A DNA stretch of 64,000 nucleotides from Bacillus proteolyticus. Its GTDB lineage: Bacteria; Bacillota; Bacilli; Bacillales; Bacillaceae_G. Below the pieces are notes generated by a model, which was not told the DNA's origin, did not search any database, and worked only from the letters and a program-made list of their open reading frames with translations. This document shows positions 9,279-18,152 of this stretch, piece after piece; positions within the stretch are counted from its first letter, which is position 1; every line of letters begins with the position of its first letter. Made by a program: the position numbers and the translations under genes. Location: assembly GCF_001884065.1 (NCBI RefSeq), contig NZ_MACH01000092.1, forward strand, positions 62,001 to 126,000. The letters run 5' to 3'.

Positions 9279-10094
9279 TTGATTATTGGTACATTAGTGG
9301 GTATTAGTATATTTTTATATTTGCAGAACAATTTAATAAGTGTAAGTGAAATTAAAATAACATCTAGTAAAATCCCCTCCTCTTTTAAAGGCTTTAAAAT
9401 CCTCCAGCTTTCAGACTTACATAATAAAATGTTTGGTGATAATCAAGACCTGTTCATTAAAAAAGTAAAAAGTATTCAACCGGACATTATTACTATAACG
9501 GGTGATTTAATAGATAGTAAATCATACGATGCAGAAGTTAGTTTGCAAGTAGTGCGAAAGCTTGTAAAGGAGTATCCGGTATATTTTGTTACAGGGAATC
9601 ATGAAAAGTGGTCCGGGCAATATAACAGTTTAGAGAAAGAATTGAAGAAGCATCATGTCACTGTTTTAAGAAATGAACATATAAACATTCAAAAAGACGG
9701 ACAGGAAATATATTTGTTAGGTATAGATGACCCTGAGTTTACTAGTGGAAATCATAATGAAGAATCTATAGTGAAAAATGAGATTGCTAAAGCGAAAAAT
9801 GAAGTAAATCCAGATAGATATATGGTACTACTTTCTCATAGACCTGAATTTTTAAATGTGTATACTGAGGAAAAAATAGATTTAGTTTTATCTGGGCATG
9901 CCCATGGCGGACAAGTAAGACTACCATTTATAGGTGGGTTGGTTGCTCCTAATCAAGGTATATTACCTAAATATACAGCGGGTTTATATGAAAAACAAAA
10001 TACATCAATGATAGTTAGTAGAGGATTAGGTAATAGTATCATTCCGCAAAGAATCTTTAATAGACCCGAGATTGTAGTCGTGCAGTTAAATTAA
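9279..10094 (+). CDS. YkuE-like membrane-anchored metallophosphoesterase; 5' end probably frameshifted
   Basis: Calcineurin-like phosphoesterase of the YkuE type, expected to act outside the membrane on a phosphoester; the substrate is not known from sequence. Metal-ligand motifs are in order: QLSDLHN, TGDLID, GNHEKW, SHRPEF and SGHAHGGQ, so the catalytic domain is complete. In the current sequence the frame begins at a TTG with no ribosome site. Ahead of it, ATG 9253 lies just after AGGAGA and encodes MKKIFIK, then meets a stop. Adding one A to the AAAA run near 9270 joins the two into MKKIFIKIILIIGT, a normal signal anchor. So the gene is either a one-base mutant or carries a sequencing error, and its true extent is probably 9253-10094. 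Confidence 0.8.
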   Translation: MIIGTLVGISIFLYLQNNLISVSEIKITSSKIPSSFKGFKILQLSDLHNKMFGDNQDLFIKKVKSIQPDIITITGDLIDSKSYDAEVSLQVVRKLVKEYPVYFVTGNHEKWSGQYNSLEKELKKHHVTVLRNEHINIQKDGQEIYLLGIDDPEFTSGNHNEESIVKNEIAKAKNEVNPDRYMVLLSHRPEFLNVYTEEKIDLVLSGHAHGGQVRLPFIGGLVAPNQGILPKYTAGLYEKQNTSMIVSRGLGNSIIPQRIFNRPEIVVVQLN

Positions 10095-10109
10095 TCTGTA
10101 CGGCTTTTT
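10077..10109 (+). terminator. Terminator overlapping the phosphoesterase stop codon
   Basis: GTCGTGCAG and CTGTACGGC pair with G-U pairs around an AT loop holding the stop codon; TTTTTT follows. Confidence 0.6.
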
Positions 10110-10306
10110 TGTTCAGGGGAATAATTTAAAGCTAATTTTTCTTCAGTACAAGTTTCCATTACAATTTTGTTAAATTTTCTCCTCGCTACATAAAGTAACA
10201 AAATTTGACTCAATAAGTTTGTTATAGTTTAAATAATCAAAAAATTAAGAATGTCGAATTGAAATGGTCAATATTAGACGTAATTAAAATATAAAGGGGT
10301 GTACAA

Positions 10307-10558
10307 ATGCATAAAGAATTTGAAATTGAGGAATATACGGCGATTGAGGAACAAATTCATTATTATTGTAAGTCTTTATTAGTAAGTCATCCTGAACAAA
10401 TTGTAAAGTATTTAGAAAAAAGATTAGAAAAGTATGCAGAAACTTTACAGTATGCACATTTATATCCGGAAACAGTTATTTTGCCAATACAGCAAATAGT
10501 TATCGAATATTCATTAGATGTTGCTAGAATTAGAAAGTATTTAAATTTAAAAACATAA
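10307..10558 (+). CDS. Small conserved-looking protein of unknown function, 83 aa
   Basis: I do not recognise the family. The ATG is 7 nt after AAAGGGG, and a strong terminator follows, so this looks like a real single-gene unit. The protein is soluble, acidic and helical, with several tyrosines and the charged stretch KYLEKRLEKYAETLQ in the middle. No cysteines in pairs, signal peptide or membrane segment is seen. It stands between a phosphoesterase and a TetR-controlled exporter but shares a transcript with neither. Confidence 0.7.
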   Translation: MHKEFEIEEYTAIEEQIHYYCKSLLVSHPEQIVKYLEKRLEKYAETLQYAHLYPETVILPIQQIVIEYSLDVARIRKYLNLKT

Positions 10559-10576
10559 ACAAAATCGAATGATTTA

Positions 10577-10637
10577 CAATGAAACAGAGTCGACTTTCAG
10601 AAAAAGTATTCTAATGTCGACTCTGTTTCATTGTTTT
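10577..10637. terminator. Strong bidirectional terminator (18-bp perfect stem)
   Basis: CAATGAAACAGAGTCGAC is exactly complementary to the sequence at 10616-10633, with a 21-base loop and a following TTTT. The stem is unusually long for a simple terminator. Confidence 0.8.
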
Positions 10638-10671
10638 AGTTATTAACAGAAAAAATATTTATTAGTAAAGT

Positions 10672-10699
10672 TTGACATATAATAACTCAAGAGTAAAAT
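10672..10699 (+). promoter_or_regulatory. Promoter of the TetR-controlled ABC exporter operon
   Basis: TTGACA and TAAAAT are separated by 16 bases, directly upstream of the palindromic operator. Confidence 0.6.
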
Positions 10700-10702
10700 A
10701 AA

Positions 10703-10716
10703 AGTGAGTACTCACT
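10703..10716. promoter_or_regulatory. Probable TetR-family operator
   Basis: AGTGAGTACTCACT is a perfect 14-bp palindrome covering the expected transcription start. Inverted repeats of this TGAGT/ACTCA kind are typical TetR-family sites. The regulator is encoded as the third gene of the same operon, so autorepression is likely. Confidence 0.65.
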
Positions 10717-10742
10717 CATTTTATAGAAAAGGGGGATTTAGA

Positions 10743-11468
10743 GTGCAACAATCTTCAATTATTTTACGAGATGTATCAAAAAGTTTTGGGAAAAAAGAAG
10801 TTTTGTATAACCTTTCATTGCAAGTAGAAAAGGCAGAAATTTTTGGATTGGTCGGACCTTCCGGATCAGGGAAAACAACACTCATTAAAATGATTGCAGG
10901 TATTAATGAATCAACTACAGGAGATGTAATTGTTTTTAATACAAACATGCCTAATTTAAATGGCATGAAAAGAATTGGTTATATGGCTCAGGCTGATGCA
11001 TTATACGAAGAACTATCGGCATATGAAAATGCAGATTTTATTGCAACAATGTATGGATTAAAAGGTAAGCATAAGAAAGAGAGAATTGTAGAAGTTTTTG
11101 AACTTGTGCAATTATCCGAGCATATGAAAAAACCAGTACAGCAATTTTCAGGTGGAATGAAAAAACGTTTATCATTGGCGATAGCACTCCTTCATGAACC
11201 AGAAGTATTGATTTTAGATGAGCCAACAGTTGGGATAGATCCTCTTCTTCGAAAGTCGATTTGGGAGAAGTTTTATGATCTTAAAAAGAAAGGGACAACT
11301 ATTATTGTAACAACGCACATTATGGATGAAGCAGAGTTTTGCGAACGTCTAGGGCTAATTAGAGAAGGGAAATTAGTTGCGATTGGTACACCTGAGGAAT
11401 TAAAAAAACAAACATCATCTGGACGAATTGAAGATGTCTTTATGTTAGAAGGAGTGATTGAATCATGA
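10743..11468 (+). CDS. ABC transporter ATP-binding protein (drug-exporter type)
   Basis: Cytosolic ATPase of an ABC-2 type exporter. I choose GTG 10743, 7 nt after GGGGG, because the upstream GTG at 10704 lies inside the operator. Motifs are GPSGSGKTT (Walker A), the Q-loop around YMAQADALYEEL, FSGGMKKRL (signature) and VLILDEPT (Walker B). The switch histidine is in VTTHIMDEAEF. The stop overlaps the permease start by four bases (ATGA), so the two are translationally coupled. With the TetR gene behind, this resembles Bacillus multidrug or toxic-lipid exporters; the substrate is unknown. Confidence 0.93.
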   Translation: MQQSSIILRDVSKSFGKKEVLYNLSLQVEKAEIFGLVGPSGSGKTTLIKMIAGINESTTGDVIVFNTNMPNLNGMKRIGYMAQADALYEELSAYENADFIATMYGLKGKHKKERIVEVFELVQLSEHMKKPVQQFSGGMKKRLSLAIALLHEPEVLILDEPTVGIDPLLRKSIWEKFYDLKKKGTTIIVTTHIMDEAEFCERLGLIREGKLVAIGTPEELKKQTSSGRIEDVFMLEGVIES

Positions 11469-12484
11469 GAGTTAATGGTGTAGTCATCCGAATCATCCGT
11501 CAATTTTTTCGAGATAAACGTTCTTTAGCAATGATGTTTGGGGCACCAATGTTATTACTTTGGTTATTGTCGCTAGTATTTACACAAAAAGACTATATAC
11601 CGCATATCGCCGTAGTCGATGTACCTGCTCCTATAGTAAAAACGATGAAAAATCAAGAAGCCTCAATTTATGAATACGGCAAAGTGAAAGCAATTTCTGA
11701 GTTGGAAAAACAAAAGGTAGATGCAGTAATTTATTTAGAGGATGGGAAAATGAATCTTCTATTAGAAGGCAGTGATTCTGCAAAAAATCGTGCTGTACTC
11801 CAAGTGTTGCAAAAAAGTACAGAAAAGAATGATGTATCAGTTATGAAGCCTGAAGTGAATTACTTACATGGCTCTAAAGACATTACGATGTTTGATGGTC
11901 TTGGTCCCGTATTAATTGGTTTCTTTACATTTTTCTTTGTATTTATACTGTCGGGAGTTTCTTTTGTAAGAGAACGGTTAAGTGGTACATTAGAGAGATT
12001 ATTGTCCACGCCGGTGAGAAGATGGGAAATAGTAGTAGGATATATTATTGGTTTTGGAATCTTTGCATTTATACAATCTATTATAATTGTAAGTTTTTCA
12101 GTTTATATTCTAGATTTATATGTAGCTGGCTCAATATGGCTAACGCTACTTATAACATGTATGCTTTCTTTAACTGCATTAACACTAGGCACATTTTTAT
12201 CGGCATACGCAAATAATGAATTTCAAATGATTCAGTTTATACCGCTTGTAATTGTACCTCAAGTCTTCTTTTCTGGATTGTTTCCAATGGAATCCATGAA
12301 TAAGTGGTTACAAATGTTAGGTAAATTATTTCCACTCACATATGGTGCTGACGCAATGAGGCAAGTAATGATTAGGAATCAAGGGTTTACAGAAATTGCT
12401 TTAGATCTTACTGTTTTACTTCTTTTTTCACTATTATTTGCAGTAGGAAATGTATTTGCTTTAAAGAAACATCGCAAAATATAA
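11465..12484 (+). CDS. ABC-2 type permease of the exporter
   Basis: Membrane partner of the upstream ATPase. One N-terminal membrane segment (about residues 20-40) is followed by a large outer domain of about 100 residues. A C-terminal block of five segments begins near residue 145. SFVRERLSGTLERLLSTPVRRWEIVVG is the conserved cytoplasmic coupling stretch of ABC-2 exporters. The overall plan is that of YhgE/DrrB-like permeases. It is followed after 24 bases by the TetR gene. Confidence 0.92.
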   Translation: MRVNGVVIRIIRQFFRDKRSLAMMFGAPMLLLWLLSLVFTQKDYIPHIAVVDVPAPIVKTMKNQEASIYEYGKVKAISELEKQKVDAVIYLEDGKMNLLLEGSDSAKNRAVLQVLQKSTEKNDVSVMKPEVNYLHGSKDITMFDGLGPVLIGFFTFFFVFILSGVSFVRERLSGTLERLLSTPVRRWEIVVGYIIGFGIFAFIQSIIIVSFSVYILDLYVAGSIWLTLLITCMLSLTALTLGTFLSAYANNEFQMIQFIPLVIVPQVFFSGLFPMESMNKWLQMLGKLFPLTYGADAMRQVMIRNQGFTEIALDLTVLLLFSLLFAVGNVFALKKHRKI

Positions 12485-12508
12485 TGAAGACAAAAAGGAG
12501 CATTATAA

Positions 12509-13162
12509 ATGAAGAAGGATTGGCTGGAAGAATTAGTTGCCGCAACGAATACTGATAAACGTAATGAACGTCAAATGCGTATATTAGAGGCAGCTGTTGA
12601 TATGTTTGGAGAAAAAGGATACGCCTCAACTTCAACGAGTGAAATTGCGAAGCGTGCGGGTGTAGCGGAAGGAACAATCTTCCGCTACTATAAAACGAAA
12701 AAAGATTTATTGTTTGCAGTTGTGATGCCGACCTTAACAAAGTTCGCTGCGCCATTTTTTATACAAGCTTTTGCCAAGGAAATATTTAAAACAAATTATG
12801 AATCGTATGAAGGTCTTTTAAGAGTAGTAATTCATAATAGGTTTGAATTTGCCAAAAAGCACTTTCCAATGATAAAAATACTAATTCAAGAAGTACCATT
12901 TCAGCCGGAACTAAAAAGTGAAATACAACAATTAGTAGAAACAGAACTGCTTTCACATTTTAAAAAGTTAATTGTAAAGTTTCAAGAAGAAGGGGAAATT
13001 ATTGAAATGCCACCATCTTCCGTATTACGTCTTACTTTATCAGCTGTACTAGGATTTCTCTTAACGAGGTTTTTATTATTGCCTGAAGAGAAATGGGATG
13101 ATGAAGTGGAAATCGAAAATACGATTCAATTTATATTATATGGACTAACGCCACGGAGGTAA
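12509..13162 (+). CDS. TetR/AcrR family regulator of the exporter operon
   Basis: DNA-binding repressor. The N-terminal helix-turn-helix is in AAVDMFGEKGYASTSTSEIA and GVAEGTIFRYYKTKKDLLF (about residues 30-72). The rest is the helical ligand-binding domain, with no close sequence features to name the ligand. The start follows AAAAGGAG. As the last gene of the operon it most likely binds the palindrome at the operon promoter and is released by an exporter substrate. A TetR gene downstream of its targets is common in Bacillus. Confidence 0.92.
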   Translation: MKKDWLEELVAATNTDKRNERQMRILEAAVDMFGEKGYASTSTSEIAKRAGVAEGTIFRYYKTKKDLLFAVVMPTLTKFAAPFFIQAFAKEIFKTNYESYEGLLRVVIHNRFEFAKKHFPMIKILIQEVPFQPELKSEIQQLVETELLSHFKKLIVKFQEEGEIIEMPPSSVLRLTLSAVLGFLLTRFLLLPEEKWDDEVEIENTIQFILYGLTPRR

Positions 13163-13171
13163 TGAAATAAA

Positions 13172-13360
13172 TTATGTGAAATTCTCCGATTGCTTAAGTT
13201 GCATAAGGGAACGAATTGCTGTTGGGACCCGCTTATACACACCTACTGTTAATTTTTCTAGGAAATCCGAATTCAAACGCTGATATAACGATAACGGCTT
13301 TTTGGCCATCTGATCATGCTGGATTAGTGCTGAATCTATTTGTTTAATACAGACTTTCAA
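13172..13360 (-). other. Possible C-terminal gene remnant
   Basis: Sixty-two codons with protein-like composition (for example AKKPLSLYQRLNSDFLEKLT) but beginning at a TTG without a ribosome site. No family was recognised. It is more likely the tail of a lost gene than a functional one, given the decayed DNA that follows. Confidence 0.3.
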
Positions 13361-13388
13361 TAAGAACTACAAAAGATACACGAAATTC

Positions 13389-13424
13389 AAAGCAATCGAT
13401 ATAAAATCGATTGCTTTTTTTCTA
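13389..13424 (+). terminator. Rho-independent terminator
   Basis: AAAGCAATCGAT and ATCGATTGCTTT form a perfect 12-bp stem with loop ATAAA and a T7 tail. It probably ends the exporter operon transcript. Confidence 0.8.
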
Positions 13425-14460
13425 TTTCAGAAGAGGAGCGTAACATAATATTGGCTAAGTTAAACGAGCTAAGACAAAGAAACATAACAATAGGTCACAG
13501 GATGAATTAACGTAAGAACTCGATGTGAATCGGACAACGCTTTGGAGTGACCTGAAAAGTAGAGGACTTTATGGCCTTCCAAAACGAGATCATTGATAGT
13601 TTTCTAGCAGAAAAGCAGGAGTAAATATACGCACAGTTTATGAATTTAATTGGATTGATTTTTAGATAATAGTCGAATTGATAAAGGTAATGTTACACGA
13701 CATGAAATAAAAACGAAAAAAATTGATTAAATTAAACGTTAAAATTATGGGATTAAGAAAAGAGATTGTCGAATTATATTATTCGGGAACATTTCTTTAA
13801 AAGTCATTTAACAATCGCACATTTTAAAACGTTAGAAATTAATTGAAATATGAATGCCATTTAAATATATAACTTGATTACAGATCTTTATTTATGGCAC
13901 ATAACAAAGTGAAGGATAAAAAATTAGGATGTAATGTTACTAACGTTAAAGGTAGTATTTGAAAATCATGAGAAGATCTTTTATTAGTTATTAATGCATA
14001 CGCCGCTCTATTTATCAAATTGAAATGTATGTGCGCATATTTTCAGGTATTATAAAACACGGTTTAAAAATGGCATGAGCATTGGCTGAGGTATTTCATC
14101 AATATGCAGGGAAGAGAAAAACACTTAGCGGTTTGATTACTATTTTAAAATTGTAGGCAATTCGATTTGATAAAAAGTATTATTAAAAAACATATTTCGA
14201 AACATCCTCAGAAACGATAGTGATAATTTCTGATTCGGAAAAAGATAGAGATTATAAAACAAAAAAATACATATTTCGACACAAAACACCCTGTGTTGTT
14301 GTAGAACAATGTAGGAATTTTTTTGTGCATTGGTACAGAATCTGTTTTAAAATTAAGTTATGACAGAATTGTAGCAATTGTCTAACTAATATTCGTGTCT
14401 TTTAAGAAGTAATGTTTGTAGTAGTAACTCGCACGCTGTCGAAACTCAATATTCGATAAG
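13425..14460. other. Decayed region without intact genes
   Basis: About 1 kb with stops in all frames. At 13451-13592 pieces in two frames read LAKLNELRQRNITIGH and then ELDVNRTTLWSDLKSRGLYG, which together look like a broken helix-turn-helix protein. Another scrap, MGLRKEIVELYYSG, lies near 13746. These suggest erosion of an accessory gene. No terminal repeats or intact transposase were found. The promoter of the following catabolic operon should lie near the right end but is not clear. Confidence 0.45.
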
Positions 14461-14474
14461 GGGTGTGTAGCGTA

Positions 14475-15620
14475 ATGGAATTTACTCTAACTCGCGAAAA
14501 ACAAATGATTAAAGAAATGGTACGTGACTTTGCTGAAAAGGAAATCGCACCGAAAGCTGTATATTATGACAAAACTGCGGAATTTCCATATGAAACATTT
14601 CAAAAAATGGGCGAACTAGGATTATTAGGCATCCCATTCCCAGAAGAGTATGGAGGTTCAGGTGGCGATACAGTATCGTACGCACTAGCAGTTGAAGAAA
14701 TTGGTCGCGCTTGTGGTGGTACAGGCTTAAGCTACGCTGCAACAATTTCATTAGGTGCTTCTCCAATTTATTATTTCGGTACAGAAGAACAAAAACAAAA
14801 GTATTTAGTTCCAATGGCGTCAGGTAAAACATTAGGTGCTTTCGGATTAACAGAGCCGAACGCTGGATCTGATGCAGGGGGCACTCAAACGAAAGCTATT
14901 TTAGATGGCGATGAGTATGTAATTAGTGGTGAAAAGTGCTGGATTACAAACGCAGAGTATGCAAATACAATTATTGTAACCGCTATCAATGGTGTTGAAG
15001 ACAATGGTAGAAAACGTATTTCTGCATTTATCGTACCGACTACAAGTGAAGGATTAACGATCTCAAGTCCTTACGATAAGATGGGTGTCCGCGCTTCTAA
15101 TACTTGTGAAATCGTACTTGATGGTGTACGTGTACCGAAAGAAAATATTCTTGGTGATGTTAATAAAGGATTTAAACAATTCTTATATACACTTGATGGA
15201 GGACGTATTTCAATTGCGGCATTAGCAGTAGGTATTGCACAATCTGCATTTGAACGTGCTCTGCAATATGCGAAAGAACGTCAACAATTTGGAAAAACGA
15301 TTTCTAATTTCCAAGCGATTCAATTTAAATTAGCTGATATGGCGACTGAAGTGGAATTAGCGCGTAATTTAGTACATAAAGCAGCTTGGTTAAAAGATAA
15401 TGATAAACCTTTCGGTAAAGAAGCGGCTATGGCAAAACTATTTGCATCTGAAGCAGCAAGTCGTATAGCGAATCATGCAGTACAAATTCATGGCGGTTAT
15501 GGCTATATGCGTGAATATGAAGTTGAACGACATATTCGTGATGCAAAACTGTTAGAAATTGGTGAAGGAACTTCTGAAATTCAACGTCTCGTAATTGCTA
15601 GACATTTAGGATGTAGATAA
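14475..15620 (+). CDS. yngJ: Acyl-CoA dehydrogenase (YngJ-like), first gene of the leucine/acyl-CoA catabolic operon
   Basis: FAD-dependent oxidation of an acyl-CoA to the 2-enoyl-CoA; by context probably isovaleryl-CoA or a similar branched substrate. ATG 14475 follows AAGGGGTG and gives 381 residues, usual for the family. Family signatures are [14 protein letters not shown] (FAD site) and [22 protein letters not shown] near the C-terminus. The catalytic base appears to be the Glu of GEGTSEIQ, as in short/medium-chain enzymes. Isovaleryl-CoA dehydrogenases have a non-acidic residue there and a Glu in the DLERL region, where this protein has DGGRI. So the exact substrate is open. Sixteen bases separate it from the biotin carboxylase gene. 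Confidence 0.92.
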   Translation: MEFTLTREKQMIKEMVRDFAEKEIAPKAVYYDKTAEFPYETFQKMGELGLLGIPFPEEYGGSGGDTVSYALAVEEIGRACGGTGLSYAATISLGASPIYYFGTEEQKQKYLVPMASGKTLGAFGLTEPNAGSDAGGTQTKAILDGDEYVISGEKCWITNAEYANTIIVTAINGVEDNGRKRISAFIVPTTSEGLTISSPYDKMGVRASNTCEIVLDGVRVPKENILGDVNKGFKQFLYTLDGGRISIAALAVGIAQSAFERALQYAKERQQFGKTISNFQAIQFKLADMATEVELARNLVHKAAWLKDNDKPFGKEAAMAKLFASEAASRIANHAVQIHGGYGYMREYEVERHIRDAKLLEIGEGTSEIQRLVIARHLGCR

Positions 15621-15635
15621 AAAGGAGGAATCACT

Positions 15636-16973
15636 ATGTTTCAAAAAATATTAATTGCCAATCGCGGGGAAATCGCAGTTCGCATTATGAAAACTTGTCA
15701 AAAACTTGGAATTCGTACCGTTGCTATTTATTCTGAGGCTGATGAAAATGCCCTTCATGTAAAAATGGCAAATGAAGCTTATCTAGTAGGGGGGCCACGA
15801 GTCCAAGAAAGCTATTTAAACCTTGAAAAAATTATTGAAATAGCTAAAAAAACAAATGTTGAAGCAATCCATCCGGGATACGGATTATTATCAGAGAATC
15901 CATCTTTTCCGATTCGTTGTAAAGAAGAAGGAATCGTATTTATTGGTCCTTCAGAAGAAATCATTACGAAGATGGGAAGTAAAATTGAGTCACGTATAGC
16001 AATGCAAGCAGCAGATGTACCAGTAGTTCCAGGCATTACTACAAATATTGATACTGCTGAAGAGGCAATTGAAATTGCAAAACAAATTGGTTATCCATTA
16101 ATGCTTAAGGCATCCGCGGGCGGCGGAGGCATTGGAATGCAGTTGATGGAAACTGAGCAAACGCTCACCAAAGCATTTGAAAGTAACAAAACAAGAGCAC
16201 AAAATTTCTTCGGTAATGGAGAAATGTATTTAGAGCGTTATATTGCAGACGCACATCATATTGAAATTCAGCTTTTAGCAGATACACATGGTAACACAGT
16301 GTACTTATGGGAACGTGAATGTTCAGTACAGCGCCGAAATCAAAAAGTAATCGAAGAAGCACCTTCACCATTTTTAGATGAAGGTACACGAAAAGCAATG
16401 GGAGAAGTGGCTGTACAAGCTGCTAAAGCTCTCGGATATACAAATGCAGGTACAGTTGAGTTTCTTGTAGATGATCAGAAAAATTTCTATTTCTTAGAAA
16501 TGAATACGAGATTACAAGTAGAGCATCCAGTTACGGAAGAAATTACGGGGTTAGATCTTGTAGAACAACAACTTCTTATCGCAAGTGGTGAGAAACTATC
16601 ATTTACTCAGGATGATGTAAAACGTAGTGGTCATGCCATTGAAGCACGTATTTATGCAGAAGATCCGAAAACATTCTTCCCTTCACCTGGGAAAATAACA
16701 GATTTAACATTACCATCAAATGTACGTATTGATCACTTTTTAGAGAATCATGTAACAATTACACCGTTTTATGATCCAATGATTGCGAAAGTCATTGCTC
16801 ATGGTGAAACTCGTGAAGAGGCAATTTCAAAATTAGAAAATGCTCTAGTAGAGTTAAAAATTGAAGGTATTAAAACAAATACACCGATGCTACTGCAAGT
16901 GCTCGGAGACGATGTGTTTAAAAGTGGTATTTATACAACGGGTTTCGTAACGAAACAACTTGTTAAAAAATAA
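15636..16973 (+). CDS. yngH: Biotin carboxylase subunit (YngH-like, methylcrotonyl-CoA carboxylase alpha part)
   Basis: ATP-dependent carboxylation of biotin on the small carrier encoded next. The 445 residues are the length of a free-standing biotin carboxylase, without the fused biotinyl domain found in larger MCC alpha chains. Motifs: ILIANRGEIAVRI at the start, KASAGGGGIGM (ATP-grasp glycine loop), EMNTRLQVEHPVTE (metal and bicarbonate site) and the C-terminal domain with YDPMIAKVI. The start follows AAAGGAGG. With the next four genes it should form a split methylcrotonyl-CoA-type carboxylase rather than housekeeping acetyl-CoA carboxylase; that is inferred from context. Confidence 0.92.
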   Translation: MFQKILIANRGEIAVRIMKTCQKLGIRTVAIYSEADENALHVKMANEAYLVGGPRVQESYLNLEKIIEIAKKTNVEAIHPGYGLLSENPSFPIRCKEEGIVFIGPSEEIITKMGSKIESRIAMQAADVPVVPGITTNIDTAEEAIEIAKQIGYPLMLKASAGGGGIGMQLMETEQTLTKAFESNKTRAQNFFGNGEMYLERYIADAHHIEIQLLADTHGNTVYLWERECSVQRRNQKVIEEAPSPFLDEGTRKAMGEVAVQAAKALGYTNAGTVEFLVDDQKNFYFLEMNTRLQVEHPVTEEITGLDLVEQQLLIASGEKLSFTQDDVKRSGHAIEARIYAEDPKTFFPSPGKITDLTLPSNVRIDHFLENHVTITPFYDPMIAKVIAHGETREEAISKLENALVELKIEGIKTNTPMLLQVLGDDVFKSGIYTTGFVTKQLVKK

Positions 16974-17002
16974 GATTTATGAATATTAAGGGGGAAAAAA
17001 TG

Positions 17003-17215
17003 ATGACGAAAGTATATGCATCGATGGCAGGAAATGTTTGGAAGATAGTTGTAGGAGTAGGAGATACAGTAGAGGAAGAGCAGGATGTCGTCATTTTGGA
17101 ATCTATGAAAATGGAAATTCCAATCATTTCAGAAGAAGCTGGCACAGTTATGAAAATTAATGTGCAAGAAGGCGATTTTGTAAATGAAGGAGATGTATTA
17201 CTAGAAATTGAATAG
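17003..17215 (+). CDS. yngHB: Biotin/lipoyl attachment protein (YngHB-like BCCP), 70 aa
   Basis: Small carrier that holds biotin and shuttles carboxyl groups from YngH to YngE. The biotinylation motif is ESMKME, with Ser in place of the common Ala of EAMKM; the lysine is the attachment site. The flanking beta strands fill the whole protein. ATG 17003 is 8 nt after AAGGGG; ATG 17000 is an alternative, while ATG 16979 lies upstream of the ribosome site. It lies in order between the biotin carboxylase and HMG-CoA lyase genes. Confidence 0.9.
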   Translation: MTKVYASMAGNVWKIVVGVGDTVEEEQDVVILESMKMEIPIISEEAGTVMKINVQEGDFVNEGDVLLEIE

Positions 17216-17236
17216 GGAGATATAGGGGGAAGCGAA

Positions 17237-18148
17237 TTGAAACTACCTAATTTTGCTGTCATTAAAGAAGTAGGGCCACGTGATGGCTTACAGAATGAAA
17301 AAAAGATTGTTGGCACAAAAGATAAAGTAAAATGGATTCAACTACTTACAGAAGCCGGATTGTCGTACGTTGAAGTTTCCTCATTCGTTCACCCAAAATG
17401 GGTTCCTGCTTTAGCGGATGCAAATGATGTATTTTCTGAGCTGAAAAGGGATCCAAATGTTACATATGCTGCGCTTGTTCCAAATCAAAATGGTTTGGAA
17501 CGAGCTTTTTTGCAAAATGTAGATGAGGTGAATGTTTTTTTATCAGCGAGTGAATCTCATAATAAAAGTAATATTAATAAATCAATTAAAGAAGCATTAA
17601 CTGTCATTGAAGATATAACAAAACAGACAACATTCGAAGGGAAAAAGGTTAGGGGTTATGTTTCTACTGTATTTGGATGTCCTTATGAAGGAGATATAAG
17701 TGTCACAGCAGTTGACGAAATATGTAATCAACTATTTTCATACGGCATTTATGAAGTTTCTCTCGGTGACACGATTGGTGTAGCGAATCCATTACAAGTA
17801 GAACAAGTATTAGAACATCTATTAAAGAAGTATGATGCTTCACAGTTTGCGATGCATTTTCATAATACGTATGGAATGGCACTGGCAAATGTAGTTAAGT
17901 CTTTAGAACATGGTATTACAACGTTTGATAGTTCTTGTGGTGGACTTGGGGGATGTCCTTATGCACCTGGAGCATCGGGTAATGTTGCTACTGATGACTT
18001 AGTACATATGCTCCATAAGCTCGGGGTCCAAACTAATATTGATGAAGAAAAGTTATTGAGGGCTAGTCAGTTTATTCAAAGTAAGTTAAATATCCAATTA
18101 CCGAGTCATGTGTATAGAGCGCTTCAACATAAAACGATAAGTAGGTGA
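17237..18148 (+). CDS. yngG: Hydroxymethylglutaryl-CoA lyase (YngG-like)
   Basis: Cleaves 3-hydroxy-3-methylglutaryl-CoA to acetyl-CoA and acetoacetate, the last step of leucine breakdown. TTG start 6 nt after AGGGGGA. The 303-residue TIM barrel has EVGPRDGLQNE (metal and substrate site) and SSCGGLGGCPYAPGASGN, the HMG-CoA lyase signature with its active-site cysteine. The metal-binding HFHNTYG is also present. It lies 21 bases after the carrier gene and 4 bases before the hydratase gene, so the cluster is one transcript. Confidence 0.94.
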   Translation: MKLPNFAVIKEVGPRDGLQNEKKIVGTKDKVKWIQLLTEAGLSYVEVSSFVHPKWVPALADANDVFSELKRDPNVTYAALVPNQNGLERAFLQNVDEVNVFLSASESHNKSNINKSIKEALTVIEDITKQTTFEGKKVRGYVSTVFGCPYEGDISVTAVDEICNQLFSYGIYEVSLGDTIGVANPLQVEQVLEHLLKKYDASQFAMHFHNTYGMALANVVKSLEHGITTFDSSCGGLGGCPYAPGASGNVATDDLVHMLHKLGVQTNIDEEKLLRASQFIQSKLNIQLPSHVYRALQHKTISR

Positions 18149-18152
18149 GAAG

